Assembly (NCBI RefSeq): GCF_030864005.1
Contig: NZ_CP132976.1
Coordinates: 1,860,001-1,924,000 of the forward strand
Direction of reading: 5' to 3'
Length of the DNA stretch: 64,000 bases
Source of the DNA: Achromobacter seleniivolatilans
GTDB lineage: Bacteria; Pseudomonadota; Gammaproteobacteria; Burkholderiales; Burkholderiaceae_B
Shown here: in pieces, positions 1 to 8,676 of the stretch
Numbering within the stretch: position 1 is the first letter of the stretch
Layout of the letters: each line of letters begins with the position of its first letter
Notes under the pieces: model-generated
The model's database searches: none
Seen by the model: only the letters and a program-made list of their open reading frames with translations
Told to the model about the DNA's origin: nothing
Made by a program: the position numbers and the translations under genes

Positions 1-443
1 ATGGCGAAGAGCGGATTGGGGCCTTCGCACCCGAGCGGGCTCAGGTATTCCTGCGCGCTGCGGTTGTAGCCGCGTACCAAACCGGCGAAGTCCGCGCCGG
101 TGAAATGGTCGCCTGCCACTAGCACGATGGTTTCTGCGTGGCCGGCTTCCAATGCCAGCCACGCGTGGCGCAGCATATTGATGGCGCTGGCGCCGCCCAT
201 CTCGTCTTGCATGCACCAGTTCAGGCGCAGTCCGAGTTGCCAGGCCAGGTCAATGGCCCGGTCCGGGCGCAGCGTGAACGATGCCACGCCCAGCCCATCC
301 ACCTGCGAGGGCGATAGATTCGCGCTGCGCAATGCGCTGCCCACCGCCTGAGCCAGTAGCCCTGCTGTCGTGCAACTGGCGTCGGGATGGCGCAGCGCGG
401 GCGTTTCGCCTACGCCGACAATGCCGGGGCCGCGCCGCGTCAT
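1..443 (-). CDS. Thiolase-fold protein (SCP2/Ltp-like), C-terminus cut by window edge
   Basis: About 147 N-terminal residues are visible, opening MTRRGPGIVGVGETPALRHP. The GxGET opening and the later segment ALEAGHAETIVLVAGDH are typical of the thiolase N-terminal half. Where biosynthetic and degradative thiolases carry the nucleophilic Cys (C-A-S-G), this protein reads G-G-A-S-A, so the usual nucleophile seems absent, as in SCP2/Ltp-type thiolase-like or retro-aldolase proteins. A Cys lies a few residues upstream, but not at the expected place. The start ATG (443-441) overlaps the stop of the transporter gene in an ATGA, so translation is probably coupled. The context of acyl-CoA synthetase plus transporter suggests a role in CoA-thioester catabolism of an imported acid. 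The family call is fairly secure; the reaction is unknown. Confidence 0.75.
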   Translation of the reverse strand, partial: MTRRGPGIVGVGETPALRHPDASCTTAGLLAQAVGSALRSANLSPSQVDGLGVASFTLRPDRAIDLAWQLGLRLNWCMQDEMGGASAINMLRHAWLALEAGHAETIVLVAGDHFTGADFAGLVRGYNRSAQEYLSPLGCEGPNPLFA

Positions 444-1753
444 TCCGTATCCTGCCGCGGCGGTTCTCGCGTCAGCAGCAAGGTCACCACTGTGACCGCG
501 GCCATGCCGACCAGGAACCACGCAACGGGCGTGGCGGATTCATATTTGCGCAGCAGCGCCATGGCGATCAGCGGCGACAAACCGCCAGCGAATACCGATG
601 CGAGTTCGTGTCCGAGCGCCAGTCCGGTGTAGCGGACTTCGGGCGGGAACAACTCGGCAAAGTATGCGGGCTGCGTGCCGATCATGGCAGCGTGGCAGAC
701 GGTATTGCCCAGGAAAAATGCCAGGAAGATCCATACGGGTTCTTTTGTTTGCACGAGCCAAAAGAATGGGAACGCGACCAGCACGAGGCCGACCGATCCA
801 ATCAAGTAGACCGTGCGCCGCCCGATGCGGTCGGACAGATGCCCGAACCACACCAGCGTGCCCAGTTCAATCAGCATGGACACCAGCACCCCGCCCAGCA
901 TGACGTCGTTGGGTATGCCCAGGAATTTGCCATAGGCCAGCGCGAACGCCAGGAAGATGTACGACCCCCCGTTCTCGGCTACGCGCAGGCCCATCGCGGT
1001 CAGCACCTGGCGCGGATAGCGGCGCAGCACTTCCACTGCGGGCATGCCACGCTTGGCGGTTTTCTTGGCTTGAACGAATTCATCGCTTTCGGGGATGTGC
1101 TTGCGGATGTACAAACCCACCCCAAAGATCAGCACGCTCAACAGGAATGGCAGACGCCAGCCCCAGCTCATGAAGGCTTCCTGCGGCAATTGCTGGGCCA
1201 GCATGAAGACGCCGGAAGACAGTACGAAGCCGCCTGCCACGCCCAACTGGCTGAAAGACGAGAAGTAGCCGCGCCGCTTGCCGCCCACGGCTTCGCTGAT
1301 CAGCAATACGCCGCCGCCCCATTCTCCGCCGGCCGCCGCGCCTTGCAGAATGCGCAGCACCACCATGGCGACTGGCGCCCATACGCCGATCTGTTCATAG
1401 GTGGGCAAAAGGCCGATCAAGAAAGTGGCCACACCCATGATTCCCAGCGTCCATTCCAGCGCCAGCTTGCGGCCGTAGCGGTCGCCGATGTGACCGAAGA
1501 TCACCCCACCCAGGGGCCGCGCCAGAAAGCCCACCGCGAATCCGGCGAAGGCGCCCATGGTACCCAGCAGCGGGTCTGTGCCTTTGGGAAAGAACAGCTC
1601 GCCAAACACCAGCGCCGCAGCCGTGCCGTAGATAAAGAAGTCGTACCATTCCATCGCGTTGCCCGCGACGGATGCCGTCACGACCCGGCGCGTGCGCTTT
1701 CGCTTCTCTTCTTCGGCGGCAGTCAAGGCCGCCCCCTTGTATGCCAACGTCAT
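440..1753 (-). CDS. MFS transporter, metabolite:H+ symporter (MHS) family
   Basis: This 437-residue inner-membrane protein has about 12 hydrophobic segments. Signatures are N-A-M-E-W-Y-D-F-F-I-Y-G at the first helix, RPLGG followed by GHIGDRYGRK in the loop between helices 2 and 3, and a second GHLSDRIGRR loop in the C-terminal half. These are typical of the MHS branch (ShiA, ProP and KgtP relatives), which imports organic acids or osmolytes with protons. The first 25 residues are charged and cytoplasmic (EEEKRKRTRR). It lies 38 bp after the acyl-CoA synthetase gene and overlaps the thiolase-like gene by 4 bp, so it probably imports the acid that the synthetase activates. The substrate cannot be read from the sequence. 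Confidence 0.88.
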   Translation of the reverse strand: MTLAYKGAALTAAEEEKRKRTRRVVTASVAGNAMEWYDFFIYGTAAALVFGELFFPKGTDPLLGTMGAFAGFAVGFLARPLGGVIFGHIGDRYGRKLALEWTLGIMGVATFLIGLLPTYEQIGVWAPVAMVVLRILQGAAAGGEWGGGVLLISEAVGGKRRGYFSSFSQLGVAGGFVLSSGVFMLAQQLPQEAFMSWGWRLPFLLSVLIFGVGLYIRKHIPESDEFVQAKKTAKRGMPAVEVLRRYPRQVLTAMGLRVAENGGSYIFLAFALAYGKFLGIPNDVMLGGVLVSMLIELGTLVWFGHLSDRIGRRTVYLIGSVGLVLVAFPFFWLVQTKEPVWIFLAFFLGNTVCHAAMIGTQPAYFAELFPPEVRYTGLALGHELASVFAGGLSPLIAMALLRKYESATPVAWFLVGMAAVTVVTLLLTREPPRQDTE

Positions 1754-1791
1754 TTTCCGCCCCTTGTCTGTTTGAATGAATCCATAGCGCG

Positions 1792-3375
1792 TTAACGCGC
1801 TACGCGATAGCCGGCGGCGTCCCGATCCCAGGTGTCGCCGGTGATACCTTCATCCCGCAAGCGGAACTTGCGGACTTTGCCGTTCTCGGTACGCGGCAGA
1901 TCGTCCAGCACGCGCAGAAAGCGCGGCACGGCGAAGTACGGCATGCGAGGTTGGCAGAAATCAAGCAGGGCCTGCGGCGTAATGGCCTGGCCGGTCTTGT
2001 AGACCAGTGCCGCCATGACTTCGTCTTCGGCCAATTCAGAACGCACGGCGTAGACCGCCGCAGTGGCCACAGCGGGATGCGCCAGCAGCACTTGTTCCAC
2101 CTCGTAGGACGAGATGTTCTCGCCACGGCGGCGGATCGCGTCTTTCATGCGGTCCAGAAAGCGGAAGTAGCCGTCGGCGTCGCGCACAACGCGGTCGCCC
2201 GTGTGAAACCACAGATTGCGCCACGCTTCCACGGTTTTGTCGGCCATGCCGAAATAGCCGGTGGCCACCGCAAACGGCGGGGTTGCGCGCAGCAACAGTT
2301 CGCCCGCTTCGCCATCCGGCACAGGCGCGTCGTTCTCGTCGGCAACGATGGCGTCGAACTCCGGCGCCACACGGCCCATCGTGCCCACACGTTGTTCGGC
2401 CAGCACGCCGCCCAGCGCAAAATTGGTTTCCGTGGAGCCATAACCCTCCAGCAGCGCGATACCCGTGCGCTCTGCAAATGCCCCGTGGAAACGTTCGGGC
2501 ACACCTGGGGCCAGCGCAATGCGCGTGCGGTGCCGGCGTTCGGAGGCGGCGGGTTCGTGAGCCAGCAGCATCGGCACCATGGCGCCCAACAGATACGTGA
2601 CGGTCGCGCCCGTGGTCTCCAACCGGTCGAAATACCGGCTGGCTGAAAAGCGTTCATCGCAGATGATGGACGCGCCCGTCACCAGCGCCTGAAAGCAAGC
2701 GTTTAACGCATTGGTGTGAAAGAGCGGCAGGCTGGTATAGAGCACGTCCGCGTCGGTGATTTCCAAATTACGCGCGGCAATCTTGCCCCACCAGTAGAAC
2801 TGCGCGTGCGGGCAGCAAACGCCCTTGGACAAGCCAGACGTGCCGGACGTATACAGGATAGCCAGCGTATCGCCTGGCCGCACATCTGCGGCGGGCGGCA
2901 AAGGCGCATCAGGCAATGGCGGCGGCGCACAGGCCGGTGCGGGCAAACCGGCTACGTCGGCCGCGTCGTCCAGCAGCCAGATCTGCCGCAAGGCCAGCGT
3001 GCCTGCCCCTGCAACGTGCTTGAATGCCGACAAGGCGGGACAGGACGCCGCGTCTGCCACCAGCAGCACGCAGCCGCTGTTACTCAGAATGTGCTGCAAC
3101 TGCATGCCGCGCGACGCGGTATTGATGGGCACCACTACCGCGCCCAGCCAGCCACAGCCCAGCACCACCGATAGGAATTCATGCCGGTTGCCAGCCATCA
3201 GCGCGACGCGATCGCCCCGTGCCACGCCCGCTGCCGCCAGGCGCGCTGCCCAGCTTGCGGCATGCACTGCGGCATCACCAAAGCGCAACGCGCCGCCCGG
3301 CGCCTGCACCCACAGCCGCTCGCCCCATCGGGCGCCCTGCTCCACCAGCAAAGACGGTAAGGTCAACGCATGCAT
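1792..3375 (-). CDS. AMP-forming acyl-CoA synthetase (CaiC-like)
   Basis: This 527-residue ANL-superfamily enzyme should convert a carboxylic acid, ATP and CoA to acyl-CoA, AMP and PPi in the cytosol. The adenylate-binding P-loop YTSGTSGLSKG is at about residues 175-185. GYGSTETN is the A5 motif and FHTGDRVVRD the A7/A8 region. RRGENISSYEVE is the hinge, and the catalytic Lys lies in RTENGKVRK near the C-terminus. Length is normal for the family. It is the first gene of a minus-strand operon with an MHS transporter and a thiolase-like protein. A LysR gene is read divergently across a 136-bp AT-rich spacer and is the likely regulator. The acid may be a carnitine-like, aryl or short branched acid; the substrate is not predictable. 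Confidence 0.88.
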   Translation of the reverse strand: MHALTLPSLLVEQGARWGERLWVQAPGGALRFGDAAVHAASWAARLAAAGVARGDRVALMAGNRHEFLSVVLGCGWLGAVVVPINTASRGMQLQHILSNSGCVLLVADAASCPALSAFKHVAGAGTLALRQIWLLDDAADVAGLPAPACAPPPLPDAPLPPAADVRPGDTLAILYTSGTSGLSKGVCCPHAQFYWWGKIAARNLEITDADVLYTSLPLFHTNALNACFQALVTGASIICDERFSASRYFDRLETTGATVTYLLGAMVPMLLAHEPAASERRHRTRIALAPGVPERFHGAFAERTGIALLEGYGSTETNFALGGVLAEQRVGTMGRVAPEFDAIVADENDAPVPDGEAGELLLRATPPFAVATGYFGMADKTVEAWRNLWFHTGDRVVRDADGYFRFLDRMKDAIRRRGENISSYEVEQVLLAHPAVATAAVYAVRSELAEDEVMAALVYKTGQAITPQALLDFCQPRMPYFAVPRFLRVLDDLPRTENGKVRKFRLRDEGITGDTWDRDAAGYRVAR

Positions 3376-3461
3376 AGCAATGCTTCCCCTGTTGTGCGGC
3401 CGCTGCCCGGCTCGGCGCGGCTCTATGGAATTAGTCTAGGAATCAACTATTTATGTGTCAA

Positions 3462-3489
3462 ATTTATAGGTATTATTTATCTTATAAAT
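3462..3489. promoter_or_regulatory. Inverted repeat in divergent LysR/acyl-CoA synthetase promoter
   Basis: The arms ATTTATA (3462-3468) and TATAAAT (3483-3489) form a perfect 7-bp inverted repeat with a 14-nt spacer. They sit in the most AT-rich part of the intergenic region, 22 bp before the LysR start. Position and dyad symmetry fit a LysR autoregulatory site, but AT-rich promoter elements can mimic it. Confidence 0.4.
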
Positions 3490-3511
3490 CAGACTCATAT
3501 CAAGGGCATGC

Positions 3512-4417
3512 GTGGACTTCGACTTGAATCTCATGCGGGTTTTCCTGACCGTGCTGCATGAACGCAGCGTGACTCGCGCAGCGCAGCGGTTGAACCTGAC
3601 CCAGCCCGCAGTCAGCTACGCGCTAGGCCGGCTGCGTGCGCAGTTTGACGATCCGTTGTTCGTGCGCACCGCCACCGGCATGCAGCCCACGCCGGTAGCG
3701 TTTGCCCTGGCTGACCCTATCGAGCGCGGCATGAACAGCTTTGCCGAGGCGGTCAGCCTGCGCCAGCAATTCGACCCGGCCACCAGTACGCGCCGGTTCC
3801 GGCTATCGATGTCCGACATCGGCGAAATGGTGTTTCTGCCGCTATTGATGGAGCGCGTACACGCGCTGGCGCCACGCTTGCAGGTCGAAGTGGTGGAGAT
3901 TGCGCTGGAACAGTTACCCCACGCCCTCAAGGACGGTGAAGTGGACCTGGCGATTGGCAATCTGGCCGGCCTGGGCCGTCACACCTGTCACGCTGATCTG
4001 TTTACCGAGCGCTACGCCTGCATGGGCCGGCGCGGTCATCCCGTGCTGTCGGCGGGATTGACACGCGGCCAGTTCAAACGGCTGGATCACATTCTGGTGG
4101 CGTCGCGCGCCAGCGCGCACCGGCTGCTGGACGATGTGCTGGGCGAAGCCGGATTGCATCGGCAGCCCTACCTGACGCTGCCGCATTTTTCGGCCGCGGC
4201 CGAGATCGTGCGCCGCACCGATCTGACCGTAACGCTGCCGCACCGGGCGGCCATCTGGTTCAACCGCGACAAGGCCTTTGACATCCGCCCCCTGCCTATC
4301 CTGCTGCCGCCGTTGAGCGTGACGGTGCACTGGCATGCGCGCTTTGAAAGCGACCCGGGCACGATGTGGTTGCGCAGGCTGGTCGTTGACACGCTGGCTG
4401 ACGCCAAGCCCTCTTGA
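3512..4417 (+). CDS. LysR-family regulator of the adjacent acyl-CoA operon
   Basis: This 301-residue transcription factor has an N-terminal winged helix-turn-helix (SVTRAAQRLNLTQPAVSYAL, about residues 20-40), followed by a LysR-type effector-binding domain. The segments DPLFVRTATGMQPTP and DLAIGN are characteristic of the NodD/LinR-like LysR branch. A GTG start is used: AAGGG lies 5 nt upstream at 3502-3506, and the overlapping ATG at 3508 is out of frame. It is divergent from the acyl-CoA synthetase operon, the usual arrangement for a LysR that controls its neighbour in response to a pathway substrate. Confidence 0.9.
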   Translation: MDFDLNLMRVFLTVLHERSVTRAAQRLNLTQPAVSYALGRLRAQFDDPLFVRTATGMQPTPVAFALADPIERGMNSFAEAVSLRQQFDPATSTRRFRLSMSDIGEMVFLPLLMERVHALAPRLQVEVVEIALEQLPHALKDGEVDLAIGNLAGLGRHTCHADLFTERYACMGRRGHPVLSAGLTRGQFKRLDHILVASRASAHRLLDDVLGEAGLHRQPYLTLPHFSAAAEIVRRTDLTVTLPHRAAIWFNRDKAFDIRPLPILLPPLSVTVHWHARFESDPGTMWLRRLVVDTLADAKPS

Positions 4418-4517
4418 TTCGATCGATTTATGCAACAGACTCTGCCACTATCACCCGTTTATCTGATCAATATCTGAAACTAGACTGGCTCCATTCCTAC
4501 TTCACCCGGAGCCCGTC

Positions 4518-5411
4518 ATGTCCTTGTCTTCCTTCTCCCTACGCCGTCTGCTGATAGCTGCCACGATCGCCGCCCCCCTCTTGTCGGGCGCGTCCCACGC
4601 CGCCGGAACCGATCTGACGCTGACCCACTTCAACCCGGGCAACGACGCTATTTTTCAAGTGTCTTCCGTGCTGGTCAGCGGCCAGAAAGAAGCCATTCTG
4701 ATCGACGCGCAATTCGGCAAATCGCAGGCGGAAAAGGTGGTGGCCATGGTTCGCGCAAGCGGCAAGAAGCTGACCACTATCTATATCAGCCATGGTGATC
4801 CGGACTTTTACTTCGGGCTGGACACGGTGCTTGCAGCCTTCCCCGACGCCCGCGTTGTCGCTACCGAACCGACGGTGCGGCACATCAAGGAGACCGTGGA
4901 CGGCAAGCTGGCGTTCTGGGGTCCCAAGCTGGGCGCGGACGCGCCGGGCAAAGCTGTCATCCCGCAAGTGCTGCAAGGCCATACGCTGACGCTGGATGGC
5001 CAGAAGCTGGAAATCACCGGCCTGGACGGCCCGCAGCCCGACCGCAGCTTTGTCTGGATTCCGTCGTTGAAGGCCGTGGTTGGCGGCGTGGTGGTGTTTG
5101 GCAATCTGCATGTGTGGATGGCCGACACGCAAACGCCCCAATCGCATCAGGACTGGCTGGCCACGCTGTCGCGCATTGAAGGCTTGAAGCCCACGACCGT
5201 AATCCCTGGACACTATGCCCCCGGTGCGCCGCTGACCGTCGAGTCCGTGCAATATACGCAGGGCTATATCCGCGCCTTTGACGCGCAAACCGCCAAGGCA
5301 GCCGACAGCGCCGCGCTGATCGCCGCCATGAAAAAGCAGTACCCGAATGCCGGCGCCGCAGCGTCGCTGGAGATCAGCGCCAAGGTCGCCAAGGGCGAAA
5401 TGAAATGGTGA
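4518..5411 (+). CDS. Exported metallo-beta-lactamase-fold protein with degenerate metal motif
   Basis: This 297-residue protein has a Sec signal peptide (cleavage predicted after A-S-H-A, about residue 28), so it should be periplasmic. The MBL fold is indicated by SVLVSGQKEAILIDAQFG, a metal-motif strand at residues 91-100 and PGHYAP at 230-235. The canonical HxHxDH is changed: the strand reads S-H-G-D-P-D-F, so the second His is Asp94 and the final His is Phe97. His92, Asp96, His198 and His232 remain. It may bind a single or different metal, or have a modified hydrolase activity. CGGAG at 4507-4511 is a good ribosome site 6 nt before the ATG. A factor-independent terminator follows at 5484-5506. 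No operon partner is apparent. Confidence 0.82.
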   Translation: MSLSSFSLRRLLIAATIAAPLLSGASHAAGTDLTLTHFNPGNDAIFQVSSVLVSGQKEAILIDAQFGKSQAEKVVAMVRASGKKLTTIYISHGDPDFYFGLDTVLAAFPDARVVATEPTVRHIKETVDGKLAFWGPKLGADAPGKAVIPQVLQGHTLTLDGQKLEITGLDGPQPDRSFVWIPSLKAVVGGVVVFGNLHVWMADTQTPQSHQDWLATLSRIEGLKPTTVIPGHYAPGAPLTVESVQYTQGYIRAFDAQTAKAADSAALIAAMKKQYPNAGAAASLEISAKVAKGEMKW

Positions 5412-5483
5412 TAAGCTCTGCCCGTGGCTATGGGAATCCTTCCTTCTACCCTAGATAACCTAGGGTTCCCGCTTTCCGCACCG

Positions 5484-5506
5484 CGCCTGCCATCGGCAGG
5501 CGTTTT
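5484..5506 (+). terminator. Rho-independent terminator after the MBL-fold gene
   Basis: The arms CGCCTGCC (5484-5491) and GGCAGGCG (5495-5502) form a perfect 8-bp GC-rich stem with a 3-nt loop, followed by TTTT. A second perfect inverted repeat just upstream (ACCCTAG 5448-5454, CTAGGGT 5460-5466) has no T-run. The terminator lies inside the longest possible reading frame of the next gene, which argues for the downstream start at 5523. Confidence 0.8.
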
Positions 5507-5522
5507 CCATTCTGCCGGCACC

Positions 5523-7610
5523 ATGAATCCTATCTATCTGCGGCGCCGTAGCCGCCTGCTTTTGGACAAGACCCCGCCCGCGCCTGATGAAGCCGGCGCC
5601 GTGGTGACGGCCGTCGAACTGGCGGCGATTCAGGCGCAGGCCGAAGAACTCGGGTATGTGTTGTCGGATGCGGTCGTTGAACGGCTTGGCGGATGGCCCC
5701 TGCCCGCCGTCACGCAAATGGGCAGGCTCTTGCTGAAGACCCTGCGCCAGATGACGGGCGCGCACCGTCCGCACCGGCCGCTGTACCCGGACTTTCCGCG
5801 TCAGGTGCAAGGTCTGGACGATGCTCAGCGTTATCTGGACGCCATCCATCATTACCTGACGCTGCGCCGCATGCCCGGCGACGGCTCCACCCGGCCGCCG
5901 CTGCTCCATGGCCGCAGCCCGCGCATCATCGAGTTGGGCGACGCGGCCGATTGCGACGCCATCTTCACGCAGCTGGCGGCATCAGCCACATCGCTATCTG
6001 ACGAAGACCGCGATGATCTGAGCTGGTATGTGAAGCAGTACCGCGCAGACATTTTCCGGCTGATTCCCGAACAGATTCCTTTCAAGGAAAACCTGGCGCA
6101 TCTGGCGGCAAACCTGCTGCGGCATGTGCCTGGGCCTGCCACCGACGAATTCCTGCGCCAGCGCATCGATACCGCCACCGACGTGCTGCGGCTGGCGGTG
6201 GCGATGGCAGGCGGCGATGCTTCGCTGGCCGCGCCCGCGCGATTCAAATCGATGCCGCGTTCGCGCCGCAAACTGCTGTTGAGCCTGATCGAGCGCCATC
6301 CCAACGCCGCCGAAGACATGCGGCGCTGGGGCGAACGCTGGAAGCGCCTGGGCGAATACCTGCACCCCGGAGAGTTCGCGGAACGTTACCCTCGCACCTA
6401 CGCAGCGTTTGGCCTGTTGCGCAGCGGCAAACCCGCCCCCACATTCAACAGTGCCGTCGAAGGTTTGCTGGCTGACGGACAAATCCACAACGCCGTCACG
6501 CGGCTGGAAAGCCGCCCTGGTGAATTGGCGCGCCGCATGGACCACTTGCTGCGCACGGCTGCCGACCCGGCTACCGTGCTGGCGGGTTTTGCCCGCGTGG
6601 CGGATCAGGTGTCAACGCCGGTGCTGCTACAGCTTTATACACATGCCGCGCACCGCGGCGGGCCTACGCCACTGCGCACCTTCTATCCCAAAGGAGACGT
6701 GGCGAAGGTCTACGCCATTGCCGACGCCCGCGCGCCCCTGCCCGAGGGTTGCGCCGATGCGCTCGCAGCCCTGTGCAAGAGCGCTCTGCTGACGCGCTTT
6801 GCGGCATTGCCGCCGCTGGGCGAATGCTATGTCGATCCTGCACTGCGCGAGCATACGGCGCCGCTTGCCCAGCGATCCGCCTCGCGCAGCTTGCGCACAT
6901 TGGGCCGCGGCAGCAGCCTGCCCCTGCCGGACGCTGACTTTGTACGTTTGTTCCTGTGGTGGAAGAACGGCTCGGCCGGCCGTGCCGACGTTGATCTGTC
7001 GGCCGCGATGTTTGGGCCCGATTTCAACTTCATCGATGCCCTGACCTATTACCAGCTGCAAAGCTATGGCGGCTACCACAGCGGCGACATCGTCGATGCC
7101 CCCGATGGCGCGGCAGAATTCATCGATCTGAATCTTGAACGCCTGCGCGGACGCGGCGTGCGTTTCGTGGTGATGGTGCTGAACAGCTACACCTTGCAGC
7201 CCTATTGCGATCTGGCCGAGTGTTTTGCCGGCTGGATGTCGCGGCAGGACACCAATTCCGGCGAACCGTTCGAGCCGCGCACCGTCATGGACCGCATCGA
7301 TCTGGCGTCCAACACGCAGATCAGCCTGCCCTTGGTGCTGGACCTGCAAGACCGCTGCGTGCGCTGGATGGACGTGGCCTTGCGTGCGCAGCCGCGCATG
7401 AACAACGTCAAGAACAACCTGAGCGGCGTATCCCTGATGCTGCGCGCGCTGTTGACCCGGCCGCAGCCTGACCTGCACACGCTGTTCACGCTGCATGCCC
7501 AGGCGCGCGGACGCATTATTGAGGATGTGGAGGCCGCCCAGACGGTATTTTCCGTGTCGGCCGGCATTACGCCATTCGACACGGACCGGATACGCGCGGA
7601 CTTCCTCTAG
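5523..7610 (+). CDS. Large TerD-like-domain protein (MXAN_6230/SCO0854-like)
   Basis: This is a 695-residue cytoplasmic protein if started at MNPIYLRRRSRLLLDK; the reading frame is open upstream to 5424, but a terminator lies there. The first two thirds are helical with no recognised catalytic motif. The C-terminal third has TerD-like signatures: LPLPDADFVRLFLWWKN, then VDLSAAMFGPDF, HSGDIVDAPDGAAEFIDLNL and RFVVMVLNSYTLQPY. This combination resembles the MXAN_6230/SCO0854 group, usually annotated as RING/TerD proteins near tellurite-resistance and stress genes. I see no Cys-rich RING segment. No other ter gene is nearby, so it is an orphan. Function is unknown, possibly Ca2+-linked stress or nucleotide signalling by analogy to TerD proteins. 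Confidence 0.65.
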   Translation: MNPIYLRRRSRLLLDKTPPAPDEAGAVVTAVELAAIQAQAEELGYVLSDAVVERLGGWPLPAVTQMGRLLLKTLRQMTGAHRPHRPLYPDFPRQVQGLDDAQRYLDAIHHYLTLRRMPGDGSTRPPLLHGRSPRIIELGDAADCDAIFTQLAASATSLSDEDRDDLSWYVKQYRADIFRLIPEQIPFKENLAHLAANLLRHVPGPATDEFLRQRIDTATDVLRLAVAMAGGDASLAAPARFKSMPRSRRKLLLSLIERHPNAAEDMRRWGERWKRLGEYLHPGEFAERYPRTYAAFGLLRSGKPAPTFNSAVEGLLADGQIHNAVTRLESRPGELARRMDHLLRTAADPATVLAGFARVADQVSTPVLLQLYTHAAHRGGPTPLRTFYPKGDVAKVYAIADARAPLPEGCADALAALCKSALLTRFAALPPLGECYVDPALREHTAPLAQRSASRSLRTLGRGSSLPLPDADFVRLFLWWKNGSAGRADVDLSAAMFGPDFNFIDALTYYQLQSYGGYHSGDIVDAPDGAAEFIDLNLERLRGRGVRFVVMVLNSYTLQPYCDLAECFAGWMSRQDTNSGEPFEPRTVMDRIDLASNTQISLPLVLDLQDRCVRWMDVALRAQPRMNNVKNNLSGVSLMLRALLTRPQPDLHTLFTLHAQARGRIIEDVEAAQTVFSVSAGITPFDTDRIRADFL

Positions 7611-7613
7611 TAG

Positions 7614-8546
7614 CTAGCCGATAGCTGCCAGCATCAGATCCAGGTTTTGCACCGCCGCCCCGGACGCGCCTTTGCCCAGGTTGTCGAACACAGCGGTCAG
7701 CAACACCTGACCGTGCTGCTCGTTGCCGTAGACCGCCAGCCGCAGATCATTGGTGCCATTGAGCGCCTGCGGGTCCAGGTTCGTATGCGCCGCCGCTTCC
7801 TGGCGCGGCACCACTTGCACGTGCGTCGTGCCAGCGTAGTGCTGTTGCAGGCAGTCATGCAGTTTCTGGCTGCTCACGCCCGCAGGCAACAAGCGCAATT
7901 GCAGCGGAATGGTCAGCACGATGCCTTGACGGAAAGCGCCATATGCCGGCACGAACACGGGACGTTGAGTAAGACCCGCGTGGCGTTCGATTTCCGGCGT
8001 GTGCTTGTGCGCCAGCCCCAGCCCGTAGAGCTGAAACGCCGGACCCTGCACGCTGCCTGAACCTTCGTACGCCTCCACGCTGGCGCGGCCGCCGCCCGAA
8101 TAACCCGAAACCGCATGCACCACGGCCGGATAATCCGCTGGCACCAGACCCGCTTGCACCAAGGGGCGCAGCAAGGCGATTGCTCCCGTGGGATAGCAGC
8201 CCGGGTTGCTGACACGCAAGGCGTTGGCGATCAGCTTGGCCTGTCCCGCATCCATTTCCGGAAATCCATACACCCAGCCCGCGTCGGTGCGATGGGCCGA
8301 GCTGGCGTCGATGACGCGTACCTTGGGGTTGACGATGGATGCCGCGGCCTGGCGCGCGGGTTCATCCGGCAAACACAGAATCGCGATGTCGCAAGCGTTG
8401 ATCGCGTCCGCACGGCGTTGCGGATCTTTGCGTTCGGCGTCGGGCAGCGTCAACAGCTGCAAGTCCGTGCGACCGTTCAGGCGCTCGTGAATTTGCAGGC
8501 CGGTAGTGCCTTGGTCGCCATCGATAAAAACCAAAGGATGAGTCAT
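7614..8546 (-). CDS. argC: N-acetyl-gamma-glutamyl-phosphate reductase, short type
   Basis: This 310-residue cytosolic enzyme catalyses NADPH-dependent reduction of N-acetylglutamyl-5-phosphate to the semialdehyde in arginine synthesis. The N-terminal Rossmann segment begins [17 protein letters not shown]. The catalytic Cys is in [12 protein letters not shown] and the active-site His in the [12 protein letters not shown] region. Length and the [10 protein letters not shown] opening match the shorter type-2 ArgC family. The frame extends 17 codons upstream, but the ATG at 8546 is preceded by GGAG with good spacing and is the start used in the family. It is divergent from a LysR gene and ends 3 bp from the convergent TerD-like gene. 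No other arg genes are present here. Confidence 0.93.
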   Translation of the reverse strand: MTHPLVFIDGDQGTTGLQIHERLNGRTDLQLLTLPDAERKDPQRRADAINACDIAILCLPDEPARQAAASIVNPKVRVIDASSAHRTDAGWVYGFPEMDAGQAKLIANALRVSNPGCYPTGAIALLRPLVQAGLVPADYPAVVHAVSGYSGGGRASVEAYEGSGSVQGPAFQLYGLGLAHKHTPEIERHAGLTQRPVFVPAYGAFRQGIVLTIPLQLRLLPAGVSSQKLHDCLQQHYAGTTHVQVVPRQEAAAHTNLDPQALNGTNDLRLAVYGNEQHGQVLLTAVFDNLGKGASGAAVQNLDLMLAAIG

Positions 8547-8644
8547 GACGCGCTCCGTCCCAATCTGGGATACAGGGGGTGGTGAGTGGGTAGGCATCCA
8601 TCATCGATCCGCAGCCAAGATAAGAAAAGTCGAATATTATGACT

Positions 8645-8666
8645 GTTCAATTCAGCTTTTCTGAAC
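8645..8666. promoter_or_regulatory. Nested inverted repeats between argC and LysR
   Basis: GTTCA (8645-8649) pairs with TGAAC (8662-8666), and TTCAG (8651-8655) pairs with CTGAA (8661-8665). They lie immediately before the LysR start at 8677, so either could be the LysR operator for the divergent pair. The repeats are short. Confidence 0.3.
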
Positions 8667-8676
8667 GATAAATCCT

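Noticed and set aside
281..1795. Long plus-strand open frame opposite the MHS transporter
   Set aside because: The minus-strand product has a full transporter signature; the plus product is Arg/Gln/His-rich, the mark of a high-GC antisense shadow.
5424..5522. 33-codon N-terminal extension of the TerD-like protein
   Set aside because: It contains a rho-independent terminator and two inverted repeats and has no ribosome site; MNPIYLRRRSRLLLDK is a better start.
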